Shown here piece after piece: positions 1 to 9,502 of a stretch of DNA of 64,000 bases. The notes beneath the pieces were generated by a model, which worked only from the letters and a program-made list of their open reading frames with translations, had not been told where the DNA came from and made no database searches. The translations under genes were made by a program, and so were the position numbers. Source of the DNA: Thermoguttaceae bacterium (lineage in GTDB: Bacteria; Planctomycetota; Planctomycetia; Pirellulales; Thermoguttaceae); the NCBI GenBank assembly GCA_025060325.1, contig JANXBW010000012.1:62001-126000 (forward strand). The letters run 5' to 3'. Each line of letters begins with the position of its first letter. Position 1 is the first letter of the stretch.

Positions 1-1870
1 ATTGTCCACAACTGCGGAACATTACTGCCGCTAGCCGCTTCAGTTCCGGCCGGTCAAGGTGATCACCCATCCGCCAGATTGCCGGGGCAATGAGCACACC
101 AAACACATCCAGATGTTGGTTTTGCGCTGATACAATTGTCCAGCCGCGAGTCTTAAACCCGTGATCCCGCAGACGACCTGGCGGCAGATCAATATCCCAG
201 AGAACCGTGTACGTTAACACAACATCCATGGCATGAGCTGCCCAGTCTAGGTATTTCCGCTCGCCGGTCACCTCAAAGGCTGCCAGGAAGGCTTGAAAAG
301 CAGCCCAAGCTCCCTCTTTGTCCTCACACCGGGCGTCGAGTGTTCCGCCCCAATAGGGCTCGGTCATATCGAGGTGGCGCTCCGCATAGTGGTTGGCCGC
401 CTTGAGCGCAGCCTCGCGGAACGTGTCTTGGCCAAAGAGCTTGTATGCTTTAAGTAAAGGGGACACAAAAAACGCCTCGGCGGTGCTTTCCGGCCGCCAC
501 TGGGGCTCAAGGATTCGCTGTGAATGGAGTGCGGATGCATTGAAAAGAAATTTTTCCCACGAGCTTCTGTCAACATTGCCGACGGTGCCGGCCGCCATGA
601 TGGCCCGAGCAAAATTCTCCATGGCTTGGGCCTGCGAGACCGGATCCTGATGCGACCACTGCCGGCTCTCGGCATGGTAGCGAACAAGAAACCCCTGTTC
701 GTTAAACGGAGCGGTGGCCAAATGATTCATCGCCCGCACAGCAAGTCGGGGTGCCTGTGGATCGTCTAGTTCTTTTGTGAGCAAAAGGAGCGGAGCGGCG
801 AAAGCCTCCGACTGGCCAGCCCAGCCCATAACGTAGTGTGTCCCCGGTAACTCATCGGGGTATTTCTCGAAACCCGGGTCTTCTTCGCGATCGCGAAACC
901 GGGAGCGAGCGAAGCGATACTTGGCCTGGATGATTTCGCCCACAGTGGGCAAACCTTGTGTACAGAAAGGGTTATGGAGCTTAAGCGCGGTGCGTAGCGC
1001 GGCCCGAAAACCAGAGCCGCGCGGGACATCGGGGTGGGCTTCCAAAAAGAAAGTCTTCTCCACAATTGCCCCCGGAGGCAGGGTCATCCACGTGTCCGGA
1101 TAGTTCATGAATCCCTTCTGAAGGGCTTTGACCACACTGCGCCGCCCGTTGGCTGCACAAGGCCCCGATAAGGCGACAAGTTCCGTGGCATCTTCTAGGC
1201 CAATAAGCCCCAACGACCACCACTGATCCGCTTGGTTGCCGCCGGGCACGGGGGAAGGGAGTGTGTGCAACGCGGCGCTTTGATACTGGCTGCCTGTTGA
1301 CCATTCGATGCTCACAAAAGGGGCGGCAAACCGGTGTTCTTCGAAGATCGACTCTTCCCCGGGTAGACCGCGATGAATGGCTACAGCTCCGAAGGCTGTG
1401 CGTGCTCCCGATGGATTGCCGTAGTACAAGATGCCTGGCAAAAGCGGCCGAGCTGCCTTGGCCCCGGGAACAAGCCAGCGGACTGAAAGCGTGCACTTCG
1501 TCAACGGCTTAGTGCCATCCCAGCGGAAGCGGCGGAGGCATCGGACGATTCCTCGTTCCGGGCGGTACGCGTCTCGTAAAATCAACCTACCTTCCGGCAG
1601 GCCAAGTCGCCCGTGGACTATCATCCAGTCGTCGAGTTTCTCTACCGTCTCCACCCGGGCATGTTGCCAATTGCTTGGCCAATTGTCTTGCCAATCGGTT
1701 GCGACCGACCAGAGTCCCTCTGGTGGCGAAGAGATCAACAGATCTTTACCCCAGCTAAAGACCACTCTGCCCTCGGGGGCCACGGAGATCTCCACTTGTC
1801 CGGCCACCCCCTCGTCCCGCCGATCTGTCGTAAACAACACGGCACAAAGCACAAGGAGATTCCTAAGCAT
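1..1870 (-). CDS. Large secreted-type protein of unknown function, 3' end beyond the window
   Basis: An open frame of 623 codons without a stop runs off the left edge. I do not recognise the family with certainty. The start is the ATG at 1868-1870, with GGGAG about 8 bases upstream; the next residues (MLRNLLVLCAVLF) are a short hydrophobic stretch that may be a signal peptide ending near VAGQ. The first half looks beta-rich. The second half has Trp/Tyr-rich helical pairs (for example EDKEGAWAAFQAFLAAFE and KYLDWAAHAMDVVLTYTVLW), like the alpha/alpha toroids of six-hairpin glycosidases and polysaccharide lyases. A carbohydrate-active or structural role is inference only. The GH39-like and DUF1080 genes in this window fit a glycan-processing setting. 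The frame is clearly coding because it stays open for 1.87 kb and overlapping frames on both strands do not. Confidence 0.8.
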   Translation of the reverse strand, partial: MLRNLLVLCAVLFTTDRRDEGVAGQVEISVAPEGRVVFSWGKDLLISSPPEGLWSVATDWQDNWPSNWQHARVETVEKLDDWMIVHGRLGLPEGRLILRDAYRPERGIVRCLRRFRWDGTKPLTKCTLSVRWLVPGAKAARPLLPGILYYGNPSGARTAFGAVAIHRGLPGEESIFEEHRFAAPFVSIEWSTGSQYQSAALHTLPSPVPGGNQADQWWSLGLIGLEDATELVALSGPCAANGRRSVVKALQKGFMNYPDTWMTLPPGAIVEKTFFLEAHPDVPRGSGFRAALRTALKLHNPFCTQGLPTVGEIIQAKYRFARSRFRDREEDPGFEKYPDELPGTHYVMGWAGQSEAFAAPLLLLTKELDDPQAPRLAVRAMNHLATAPFNEQGFLVRYHAESRQWSHQDPVSQAQAMENFARAIMAAGTVGNVDRSSWEKFLFNASALHSQRILEPQWRPESTAEAFFVSPLLKAYKLFGQDTFREAALKAANHYAERHLDMTEPYWGGTLDARCEDKEGAWAAFQAFLAAFEVTGERKYLDWAAHAMDVVLTYTVLWDIDLPPGRLRDHGFKTRGWTIVSAQNQHLDVFGVLIAPAIWRMGDHLDRPELKRLAAVMFRSCGQ

Positions 1871-2742
1871 GTCACTTTCTCCCGGTTTAGTGCAAATTTG
1901 TCCATGCGCCTGTCCGTGGGTGAGCCGTTAATGCGATTTTTCCAATCTCCGGCCCGTTATTTTACTTAGGCTCCCGACGAGAAGTTAGGTTCCGCGTAAG
2001 CGACCGCTGTCCCGGCGCGACATCTTTAAGGGCACCAAGACGACAGGAGCCGCCTTTCCTCCGGTTGGGATGACACAACGTCGACTACCGAGCTGTCGAC
2101 ATTTTCCGTTGTGGGCAGGCCGGCTTCTAGGCCAAGGCCTCTCAGGGAGTTTTAAGCCCAGCATGATTCTGGGGATTATGGAAATTGAGGACTAGATCGC
2201 GGCGACCAAAAGGTAAACTGGGTGATAACACAAACGGGCAGGTCTTCGCCGGAGTGGTACCTGGCTTTATCCGGCGCCGCGAGTACGATTAGCAAGTTCG
2301 GACGTGCTGCGATGGGTCTTTGCAGGATAAAGAATCAAAGCCGCGGAGAGATGTTGGAGATCTTGCGACGACTCGCTACGGGCCGGCGGGCCAACACGTG
2401 CTTAGGGCTGGGGGTAGTTTAAAGCCAAGCAGGTTAAAAGGGATCCCAGAAAGCTGCGAAACCGGTTTCCTCACACCTGGAAATCCCGAGGTTGTAGGGA
2501 AATTATCCGTAAGCCTACTTGCTCCATCGGAGTGCTGGCCCTCCGGTGCGAAATTCGCGCCGTTGCCTGATCGCGGCAGCCGCAAAGTAAACTGGCGGTC
2601 GATCGATCGCATCAGGCTCGGGGAGGGCCTTTCGCTTCCGCCTTGCCTGGCCGGGAAGGGGAGAATTTGCCAAAACGTAGTAGCTCCCTTGGGAACCGGC
2701 TGTGCGGGCTTTCAAAACAAGCCTGCTTTTAATTTCCCAAGG
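1871..2742. other. Gene-free stretch, 872 bp
   Basis: It lies between two minus-strand genes. Short open frames exist on both strands, the longest about 148 codons on the plus strand. None has a convincing ribosome binding site or recognisable domain. No repeat, RNA gene or terminator stood out. Confidence 0.5.
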
Positions 2743-3447
2743 TTACTTTGTGTTATCCGGGGGTAGCTCCCGGATGAAAATGTTTTTAAAGAACAGCGGG
2801 TTTCCGTGACTTTGGAGCTCGATGGGACCGGTCGGATAAATTGGTTTGTCCCGCTCCCAGAAGTTTTCCATCACCACATTGTCGACAACAATCTCGCCGT
2901 TTAGCCAAACGCTTACTCGCTCGCCTTTCATCACAATACGGAACCGGTTCCATTCGCCGACCGGACGGTCAGCCCGTTTGATAGGCTTATTGGGGTTCTT
3001 TTGGTTATTAAAGAGGCCGCCGGAACCCTCCGGATGATCGTTGGCATCCCAAATCTGAACCTGTGGACAACCGCGCAAATAGATGCCACTATCGCCGTGG
3101 GGTAAGATCTTCCAATCGACCCAAAGCTCGAAATCGGCGAAATCCTTTTCCGTGCAGATGTTGTCGCCCTTCCCGTCGAAGACAAGTACGCCATTTTCCA
3201 CGCGCCAATGCTCGCGCATCTTCCGGTCCGCGATTTCTTGAGCGCGAGCAAGTTCCTCTGGTGACATTTTGGCCCGCGTCACCGGATTACCCACTAAACC
3301 TTTCCAGCCAGTCAAATCTTTGCCGTTAAAAAGGGCGGTGAAACCAGGAGGCGGAACGTTATCCTCTTGGGCCCGTAGACTCACGCCCGCCCAGACCGTA
3401 AATCCGAGTGCAAGACCGATCATTAAGTCTGGCCGACGGAGGGTCAT
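2743..3447 (-). CDS. Secreted DUF1080 (3-keto-disaccharide hydrolase) protein
   Basis: A 234-residue protein of the DUF1080 family (PF06439). It has a concanavalin-like jelly-roll fold, and characterised members hydrolyse 3-keto-disaccharides; planctomycetes carry many copies. Residues 1-27 are a signal peptide ending around SLRAQ, so it should act outside the cytoplasm. The family opening is present (GFTALFNGKDLTGWKG, about residue 35), then DFADFELWVDWKI, DSGIYLRGCPQVQIWD, and the closing GPIELQSHGNPLFFKNIFIR. The domain fills the whole mature protein, as in typical single-domain members. AGGAG lies 9 bases before the ATG. The substrate cannot be told from sequence. It is a stand-alone gene with gaps on both sides. 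Confidence 0.9.
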   Translation of the reverse strand: MTLRRPDLMIGLALGFTVWAGVSLRAQEDNVPPPGFTALFNGKDLTGWKGLVGNPVTRAKMSPEELARAQEIADRKMREHWRVENGVLVFDGKGDNICTEKDFADFELWVDWKILPHGDSGIYLRGCPQVQIWDANDHPEGSGGLFNNQKNPNKPIKRADRPVGEWNRFRIVMKGERVSVWLNGEIVVDNVVMENFWERDKPIYPTGPIELQSHGNPLFFKNIFIRELPPDNTK

Positions 3448-3861
3448 CGCAAGGGACTCCTACTTGCAAAGGGGCAAAACTGGGGAGCTCTAGTAGCATC
3501 GATCGCGGCAGTTTATGTTTGCAGAGGGAAAATATCGGGGTTAGAGGGGCGGGGCAAGTGGGCGCGGCAGGTTACATCATAGAAACCATTGCTCCTTGCG
3601 AAGCAATTCGCAAGGTTGCCTAATTTAGCCGGCCGCTCATCTTCTTAAGCAACGGAGGAGGGGCAATCTATCATTTCAGCATGAATGTTTCGTGCGCGAA
3701 GGAATTACAAATTACGTTTGCGTGGTGGTATCGCCGAGCTTTTCGCCTGTCATCCTCCGGGAGCGATTTTCTCCCGACCGGTCCGATCTCTAACAAAAGC
3801 GGCCGCTTGACCCCGGCGCCGGCGCAGTTATTATCACAGAATAACTTGCCAAAAACTTAAT

Positions 3862-3884
3862 TATTAGTATGTGCGTTACTAATA
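3862..3884. promoter_or_regulatory. AT-rich perfect 8-bp inverted repeat, operator-like
   Basis: TATTAGTA (3862-3869) and TACTAATA (3877-3884) are exact reverse complements with a 7-base spacer. The arm centres are 15 bp apart, which fits a dimeric regulator's site. It sits 181 bp before metY in the only AT-rich part of the region. It could instead be a hairpin in the transcript. Confidence 0.45.
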
Positions 3885-3918
3885 GTTTGTTTTCCTCTTG
3901 CGCACACGCTGGCTATTT

Positions 3919-3970
3919 TGTCGGGGCTGAATTTGTCCGGGATTTTGCTTCCCCGAGAATTGCCCCGACA
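3919..3970 (+). promoter_or_regulatory. Possible structured leader of the met transcript
   Basis: TGTCGGGGC (3919-3927) and GCCCCGACA (3962-3970) are a perfect 9-bp inverted repeat. Nested inside is CGGG (3938-3941) with CCCG (3952-3955). The two-tier hairpin lies 95 bases before the metY start. I could not match it to a known SAM, SAH or T-box class by eye, and no uridine tract follows, so a simple terminator is unlikely. Confidence 0.35.
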
Positions 3971-4065
3971 GGCGGCGATGGCGGGCGGGCAACAGTTGTC
4001 TGAGCTGCCTTGAGGTTAGTCCCGCGATTTGTAGTCGAATTTGCCAACAAGGAGAGGCCTACAGA

Positions 4066-5376
4066 ATGAGCCACGATCCGGCGATTTTCCGCGGTATTGG
4101 AACCTTGGCCATCCACGGCGGGCAGGTGCCAGATCCGGTCACCGGGTCTCGGGCGGTACCTATCCACTCCACCACAAGCTACGTCTTTCGCAGCACAGAT
4201 CATGCCGCCAATTTATTTGGCCTGCGAGAGTTTGGCTACATCTACACCCGGCTGATGAATCCGACCACCGACGTATTGGAGCGTCGCCTGGCGGCGCTGG
4301 ACGGTGGCATTGGCGCCTTGGCTTTCTCAAGCGGTCAGGCCGCCATAACCGCCGCCATCCTCACGATCACCCATGCCGGTCAAAACTTCATCTCAGCCAA
4401 CAGTTTGTACGGTGGCACCTGGACCTTGTTTACGCAGACTTTCCCCAAACTGGGTGTTGAGGTGCGTTTTTTTGACCCGCGCGAGCCGGAGGCAATTCAC
4501 CGGCTTGTTGATAAAAATACTCGCGCGGTCTACATCGAAACACCTGGTAACCCCAAGAACGATATCCCCGACTACCAAAAAATTACCGCTATTGCCCACG
4601 AGCACGGACTGCCGGCGATTATCGATAACACCGTCTTGACCCCCGCGCTGTTTCGGCCGATTGAGCACGGGTTTGATATTGTCGTCTATTCGACAACAAA
4701 ATTTATCGGAGGCCACGGTGTGCATCTCGGAGGCGCCGTGGTCGACAGCGGCAAGTTCCCCTGGGCAGCGCAGCCGGAGCGCTGGCCGGAATTTACCGCT
4801 CCGGACCCTGCTTATCACGGTTTAGTATTCGAGGAGGCCTTCCGGCCTTTTGGCAATATAGCCTACATTCTGCACATTCGCACCCATTGGCTTCGTGACA
4901 CTGGGGCGTGCCAAAGCCCCTTTGGCTCTTTTCTCATGCTTTTGGGGCTGGAGACTCTCCACTTGCGGATGGAACGGCATTGCCAAAACGCCTTGGCTGT
5001 GGCCAAGTTCTTGTCGGAACATCCGCTGGTGGAATGGGTCAATTACCCGGGCTTGCCAAGCCATCCGGATTACGAAAACGCGAAGCGCTATCTCACCAAG
5101 GGGTGTGGGGCGCTTGTGGGGTTTGGCATTAAGGGCGGTAAGGAGGCCGCGATTAAGTTCATCAACAGCGTCAAGCTTTTTAGTCACCTGGCCAATATTG
5201 GCGACGCCAAGTCGCTGGTTATTCACCCGGCATCCACGACGCACTCGCAGCTAACTCCGGAAGAGCAACTTCAGACTGGGGTGACTCCGGAATTTATTCG
5301 TCTGTCGGTTGGCCTTGAAGATATTGACGATATTTTGGCCGATTTGGACCAGGCGCTTGCCGCATCGCAGAAATAG
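4066..5376 (+). CDS. metY: O-acetylhomoserine sulfhydrylase (PLP-dependent)
   Basis: A 436-residue member of the Cys/Met metabolism PLP enzyme family (PF01053). It should convert O-acetylhomoserine plus sulfide to homocysteine in the cytosol. Family signatures are the N-terminal GIGTLAIHGGQVPDP, the substrate-loop YIYTRLMNPTTDVLERR (about 58-74), the FSSGQAA turn (87-93), and the PLP lysine K212 in YSTTKFIGGHG. Length is typical for MetY and longer than MetB/MetC (about 380), which favours sulfhydrylase over cystathionine synthase or lyase. AAGGAGAGG precedes the ATG. The gene is 43 bp upstream of the metX-metW fusion in the same direction, which supplies its substrate, so the two form a methionine operon. 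Regulation may act through the inverted repeats upstream. Confidence 0.93.
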   Translation: MSHDPAIFRGIGTLAIHGGQVPDPVTGSRAVPIHSTTSYVFRSTDHAANLFGLREFGYIYTRLMNPTTDVLERRLAALDGGIGALAFSSGQAAITAAILTITHAGQNFISANSLYGGTWTLFTQTFPKLGVEVRFFDPREPEAIHRLVDKNTRAVYIETPGNPKNDIPDYQKITAIAHEHGLPAIIDNTVLTPALFRPIEHGFDIVVYSTTKFIGGHGVHLGGAVVDSGKFPWAAQPERWPEFTAPDPAYHGLVFEEAFRPFGNIAYILHIRTHWLRDTGACQSPFGSFLMLLGLETLHLRMERHCQNALAVAKFLSEHPLVEWVNYPGLPSHPDYENAKRYLTKGCGALVGFGIKGGKEAAIKFINSVKLFSHLANIGDAKSLVIHPASTTHSQLTPEEQLQTGVTPEFIRLSVGLEDIDDILADLDQALAASQK

Positions 5377-5419
5377 GATCAAGGAATTCGAGCGTGCAAA
5401 TTGTGGGCACGGTCCTCCA

Positions 5420-7288
5420 ATGGCACTTAAGCACAAAGATCCGACGCAATTTGATCTTTCCGACCCCTTTGCTAGCAGCGACTCGTGGCGACACGCCCGG
5501 CCGCTTCGCTATGCCCAGTATGCCCATTTCCAGGGGCCATTCGAGCTAGAATGCGGCGGAAGTCTGCCGGAAATTACTGTCGCCTACGAAACTTATGGTC
5601 AGCTAAATGCCGAGGGGTCAAATGCGGTTCTGATTTGCCATGCTCTCTCTGGCGACTCCCATGTTGCCCGCCATCACCCTGAGGATGACCCGGGGTGGTG
5701 GGACATCATGGTCGGGCCGGGCAAACCTATCGACACCGAGCGTTACTTTGTCATCTGCCCCAACGTGCTTGGTGGGTGTCGTGGTACTACCGGTCCGGGA
5801 AGCATCGATCCCCGAACCGGCAGACCTTACGGGGCAGATTTTCCCGTTATTACTGTTGGTGATATTGTTGACGTACAAAGGCTGTTGATGGATCGGCTGG
5901 GTATCAGGCGACTGCTAGCGGTGGTGGGCGGTTCGCTGGGAGGCCATATGGTGCTCGAATGGGCCCGGCGTTATCCGGATCGCTTGGCCGGGGCAGTTGC
6001 GATTGCTACATCTGCTCGCCTGACGAGCCAGGCCTTGGCATTTGATATCGTTGGCCGAAACGCCATCATCCGCGACCCGCATTATCAAAATGGGCAGTAC
6101 TACGGCAACGGCCCGGGGCCGACAGTCGGATTGGCCTTAGCCCGGATGCTCGGCCATATCACCTATCTATCCCGCGAAGCAATGATGAAAAAATTCGATG
6201 CCCGCCGTTTGGAACCTCATCAAATCCAAACGCTTTTTGAGGTGCGGTTTAACGTGGGCTCCTATCTCGCCTACCAAGGGGAGCGGTTCGTCGAGCGTTT
6301 TGACGCTAATAGCTACCTGCGGCTGACGCTGGCCATGGATCTTTTCGACCTAGGGGACACGTCGGAGAAGCTGACGGCCGCTTTACGCCCGGCCCAATGT
6401 CGCTGGCTCCTCCTGAGCTTCACCTCCGACTGGCTCTTTCCCCCCTTCCAATCCCAGGAGCTTGTCCGGGCATTAGTGGCGGAGAATAAGCCGGTCACTT
6501 ATTGCAACGTGCCTTCTGAGTGTGGACATGATGCCTTTTTGCTGCCGAACGATCTGCCCATATACGGCTCGTTAATCGAGGCATTTTTGAACCGACTTTT
6601 GGCGGAGGAAGCCAGATCGGAGGCGGCGTTCTCGGAAAATGTTGACGTCGACGAGGACGAGTCGCTCGGACCTTCTAGCATTTATCGACATCACCGGTTG
6701 GATTACGACTGCATCTTGGAGCTGATCCCGCCGGGAGCCTCGGTGTTGGACTTGGGGTGCGGCACGGGCGGGCTGTTGGCTCGCTTGCGCCGGCGGGGTC
6801 ACAAGAGGCTGGTAGGGGTTGAGCTTGATCCCCAGGCAATTCTGACTTGTGCCCGCCGAGGACTGGATGTCATCCACATGGACATCAATCGCGGGCTGGG
6901 AATTTTTGCCGATGACCAGTTCGACTGCGTGGTTTTGTCGCAAACGCTTCAAGCGGTGACCAATGTCAAGCATGTCTTGGCGGAGTTGCTTCGCGTAGGT
7001 AAGCGAGGGATTGTGAGCTTCCCCAATCTGGCCTACCGGCGCTGGCGGGAGGAGTTGGCCGTCCACGGAAGGGCACCCCGGATGGGGGCCGCGGCAGGTT
7101 TCCATTGGTATGATACACCTAATGTCCGCTTCTTTTCTATTCGCGACTTCGAGGAACTCTGCCAGGAGATGAACATCTGTGTTGAGGAGAAGGTGGCGCT
7201 TAACACCGAGCTTGACACGATTGTCACCGATGATCCCAATCTAAATGCCGATGTAGCGGTTTTTGCCATTTCGCGGCGGGGTCGGTAG
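5420..7288 (+). CDS. metXW: Fused homoserine O-acetyltransferase (MetX) and MetW-like methyltransferase domain
   Basis: A 622-residue two-domain protein. Residues about 15-395 are MetX, an alpha/beta-hydrolase that acetylates homoserine with acetyl-CoA. The nucleophile is S172 in VVGGSLGGHM, and the triad is completed by D337 (TSDWLFPP) and H370 (SECGHDAF). Residues about 420-622 are a MetW-type Rossmann methyltransferase with the SAM motif VLDLGCGTG (443-450), then VGVELDP and a C-terminal part close to stand-alone MetW. An acidic linker (DVDEDES) joins them. In many bacteria metX and metW are adjacent genes and MetW helps MetX, so the fusion locks a known pair together. The ATG at 5420 starts the conserved region; an upstream in-frame ATG at 5309 lies inside metY and is unlikely to be used. 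Confidence 0.92.
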   Translation: MALKHKDPTQFDLSDPFASSDSWRHARPLRYAQYAHFQGPFELECGGSLPEITVAYETYGQLNAEGSNAVLICHALSGDSHVARHHPEDDPGWWDIMVGPGKPIDTERYFVICPNVLGGCRGTTGPGSIDPRTGRPYGADFPVITVGDIVDVQRLLMDRLGIRRLLAVVGGSLGGHMVLEWARRYPDRLAGAVAIATSARLTSQALAFDIVGRNAIIRDPHYQNGQYYGNGPGPTVGLALARMLGHITYLSREAMMKKFDARRLEPHQIQTLFEVRFNVGSYLAYQGERFVERFDANSYLRLTLAMDLFDLGDTSEKLTAALRPAQCRWLLLSFTSDWLFPPFQSQELVRALVAENKPVTYCNVPSECGHDAFLLPNDLPIYGSLIEAFLNRLLAEEARSEAAFSENVDVDEDESLGPSSIYRHHRLDYDCILELIPPGASVLDLGCGTGGLLARLRRRGHKRLVGVELDPQAILTCARRGLDVIHMDINRGLGIFADDQFDCVVLSQTLQAVTNVKHVLAELLRVGKRGIVSFPNLAYRRWREELAVHGRAPRMGAAAGFHWYDTPNVRFFSIRDFEELCQEMNICVEEKVALNTELDTIVTDDPNLNADVAVFAISRRGR

Positions 7289-7455
7289 AAGTTCTTCTTG
7301 TCGATCTCGAGTTTGTTAGTCGGTCTTGTTTAGCCGGGGCGATCCAGTTCCGCTTTGCCCTGGGCGCCGACCGAGCTAAAGTTTATTGAAATACAAGCAC
7401 TTATTCGCGATCGAGTGGTCGGCTTGTTCCGGTTGGACCGTTCTAACGATATCCC

Positions 7456-9111
7456 GTGGTGCCGATGATGCCAGTTAGCGCACAACTTATGTCAGGAAAT
7501 GCACAACTTCGACGGAGTGTGTATGCACTGCTAGCGGCACTGGCCTTTGGAGCTTTTCTGGGCCGTCTGATCGCTGTTGACTCCGTTGACCGGCGGGCTT
7601 TGGAAGAGGTCCGTTTGCGGCAAATCCCTACAGAATTGGAGAAGTACCGCGCCCGGCTAGTTGCCAAAGGTCTCCGTGCCGATCAGGTAAACGCTGCGGT
7701 TGCTGAATATTCCCAGACGCTTTATCGCCAGGCGCGGCTATGTCGGCCGTTTTTAAGCGCAAACGATCGGAGCCGATGGGCTACGGTTCGGGCGCTAGTG
7801 GAGCCGGAGATGCGCGTCCCCGGAGCTCCCTACGCGATCGATCGCGTTATTCAGGATCCCTTGTGGGACACGATCGATATGGTCAAGCATGATGGACATC
7901 TGTACTCTAGCAAGCCACCCTTCTTAGCGACGATTATGGCCGGCCTTTATTGGCCAGTTTATCATTTGTTCGGGTACTCCCTGGCTGATCGGCCTTATCT
8001 GGTGGGTAGGATGCTCCTTGCGCTATTTAACGGCACACTGCTTGTGATTTATTTTTGGATCGTTGCACAATTGTTGGAGCGGTATGGGCGAGACGATTTG
8101 TCGCGAATTTTTGTTTTTGGGGCCACCTGCTTCGGAACTTTCCTTACACCCTTTGCGGTCACCTTCAATAACCATCTACCGGGAGCGGTAGCAGCCGCCG
8201 TTGCCCTTTACTTTTTGCTGAGAATTTACATCGACGGTGTTTACAAATGGAGTCTGTACCTGGGGTGTGGGTTAGCTGCTGGTCTGACGGCGGCATGTGA
8301 AATGCCGGCCCTCGCCTTTGCCGCCCTTTGTGCGGGATTACTTCTCCTGCCGGCCCGGCTGGATGAACGATTCTGCCAAGAGAGCAGGAAGTTGGGACCT
8401 GAGGAAAGGGGCCTTTCTGGCACGGCGGCTGGGCCGGCAGCAACTTTCTGGCGACGTGTTGTGCTTTTCCTCGTCGGTTTCTTGCCGGCCTTTGCGGCCG
8501 TGGCCACCTTTTACTTCGCCACTAACTGGATTGCTCACCGTTCGCTTCGGCCGCCCTATATGCATCGAAGCACAACTAATCCGGCCGACAATTGGTACGT
8601 GTTTACTTACGAAAGGCAGGGCCGGGTCATCCAAAGCTATTGGACCAATCCCATCGGGATCGATCGCGGCGAGCCAAACGCGCTTGTCTACGCAGTTCAT
8701 GTTTTGGTGGGGCATCACGGGATATTTTCCCTGACTCCCATTTGGCTCCTTGCGGTAGGAGGGATGGTTGTAGGAATTGCTGGGCGGCATGATCCGCGGC
8801 TGAGGCTGGTGTTCCTTGGCTTGCTCGTGGTGAGCATCGTTTGCGTCGGGTTTTACCTTGCCCGGCCGCAGATGGACCGCAATTATGGCGGGGTGGCAAG
8901 CGGTTTTCGCTGGGCCTTTTGGCTGGCACCGCTTTGGTTATTCGCTATGCTAGGGGCCGTGGAGGTTCTTGCCAAAACTCGCATCGGTTGGGCACTTTGC
9001 CTTGCCGCACTCCTCCTTTCGGTCTTATCCGTACACTATCCCACGTGGAATCCTTGGGTCCATCCCTGGTTGTACGACTGGTTTTTCCACTTAGGATGGC
9101 TGAGGGAGTAG
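7456..9111 (+). CDS. Multispanning membrane protein, ArnT/PMT-like glycosyltransferase
   Basis: A 551-residue integral membrane protein with about 10-12 hydrophobic segments, the first near residues 20-42. After a soluble loop rich in charged residues it has HLYSSKPPFLATIMAGLY, which resembles the KPPL motif of lipid-linked sugar transferases (ArnT, dolichyl-phosphate-mannose mannosyltransferases, GT83/GT39). These transfer sugars from polyprenyl carriers outside the membrane. The family call rests on this motif and topology only, and the acceptor is unknown. The start is uncertain: GTG at 7456, or ATG at 7465 or 7468. It follows the met operon by 167 bp in the same direction but has no evident functional link to it. 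Confidence 0.7.
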   Translation: MVPMMPVSAQLMSGNAQLRRSVYALLAALAFGAFLGRLIAVDSVDRRALEEVRLRQIPTELEKYRARLVAKGLRADQVNAAVAEYSQTLYRQARLCRPFLSANDRSRWATVRALVEPEMRVPGAPYAIDRVIQDPLWDTIDMVKHDGHLYSSKPPFLATIMAGLYWPVYHLFGYSLADRPYLVGRMLLALFNGTLLVIYFWIVAQLLERYGRDDLSRIFVFGATCFGTFLTPFAVTFNNHLPGAVAAAVALYFLLRIYIDGVYKWSLYLGCGLAAGLTAACEMPALAFAALCAGLLLLPARLDERFCQESRKLGPEERGLSGTAAGPAATFWRRVVLFLVGFLPAFAAVATFYFATNWIAHRSLRPPYMHRSTTNPADNWYVFTYERQGRVIQSYWTNPIGIDRGEPNALVYAVHVLVGHHGIFSLTPIWLLAVGGMVVGIAGRHDPRLRLVFLGLLVVSIVCVGFYLARPQMDRNYGGVASGFRWAFWLAPLWLFAMLGAVEVLAKTRIGWALCLAALLLSVLSVHYPTWNPWVHPWLYDWFFHLGWLRE

Positions 9112-9502
9112 GGAGCCTGAAGCAAGCGCCGCGGAGTTCGGGGCCTGAATCGGGCCAGATTCCGGCCTATCGCGCGGGAGGACGCTTGCCGTTTTAGGGA
9201 GGGGGATCTGCCGAGTGGGTGATCGGCAAAAAGCGGGGGGACGAAATCGGCGTCCACACAAGCTCGCTATTCAAAACGAATGTTTGGAGGCGGCCTTTGT
9301 CCGCCTTGGCACCGGGAGTGCCTCCTTCCTTGCGGGACAATACCCCCGGCAGAGGGGTGGTCTTGCCCGATGGTTGTTGGTTTTGTGAATGAGCCGAATC
9401 GCCCGGCGACCATTCTCCGCGAGAAGGAGTCTTGCTTGCTTTTGGGGAAAGAGGAATTAAACTTATCGGCCCGCCACCCACCAAATTGGACACGCCGGGC
9501 CT

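Larger units (their letters stand above)
3448..4065. other. Gap holding the metY upstream region, 618 bp
   Basis: The left part (3448-3800) shows nothing recognisable. The right part is AT-rich around 3835-3900 and holds two inverted repeats, listed separately. It ends in a ribosome binding site (AAGGAGAGG) 9 bases before the metY start. It lies between diverging genes and should contain the metY promoter. Confidence 0.6.

Noticed and set aside
3919-3970. A known SAM or SAH riboswitch ahead of metY
   Set aside because: The conserved cores I know of these classes are not visible; kept only as an unassigned hairpin.
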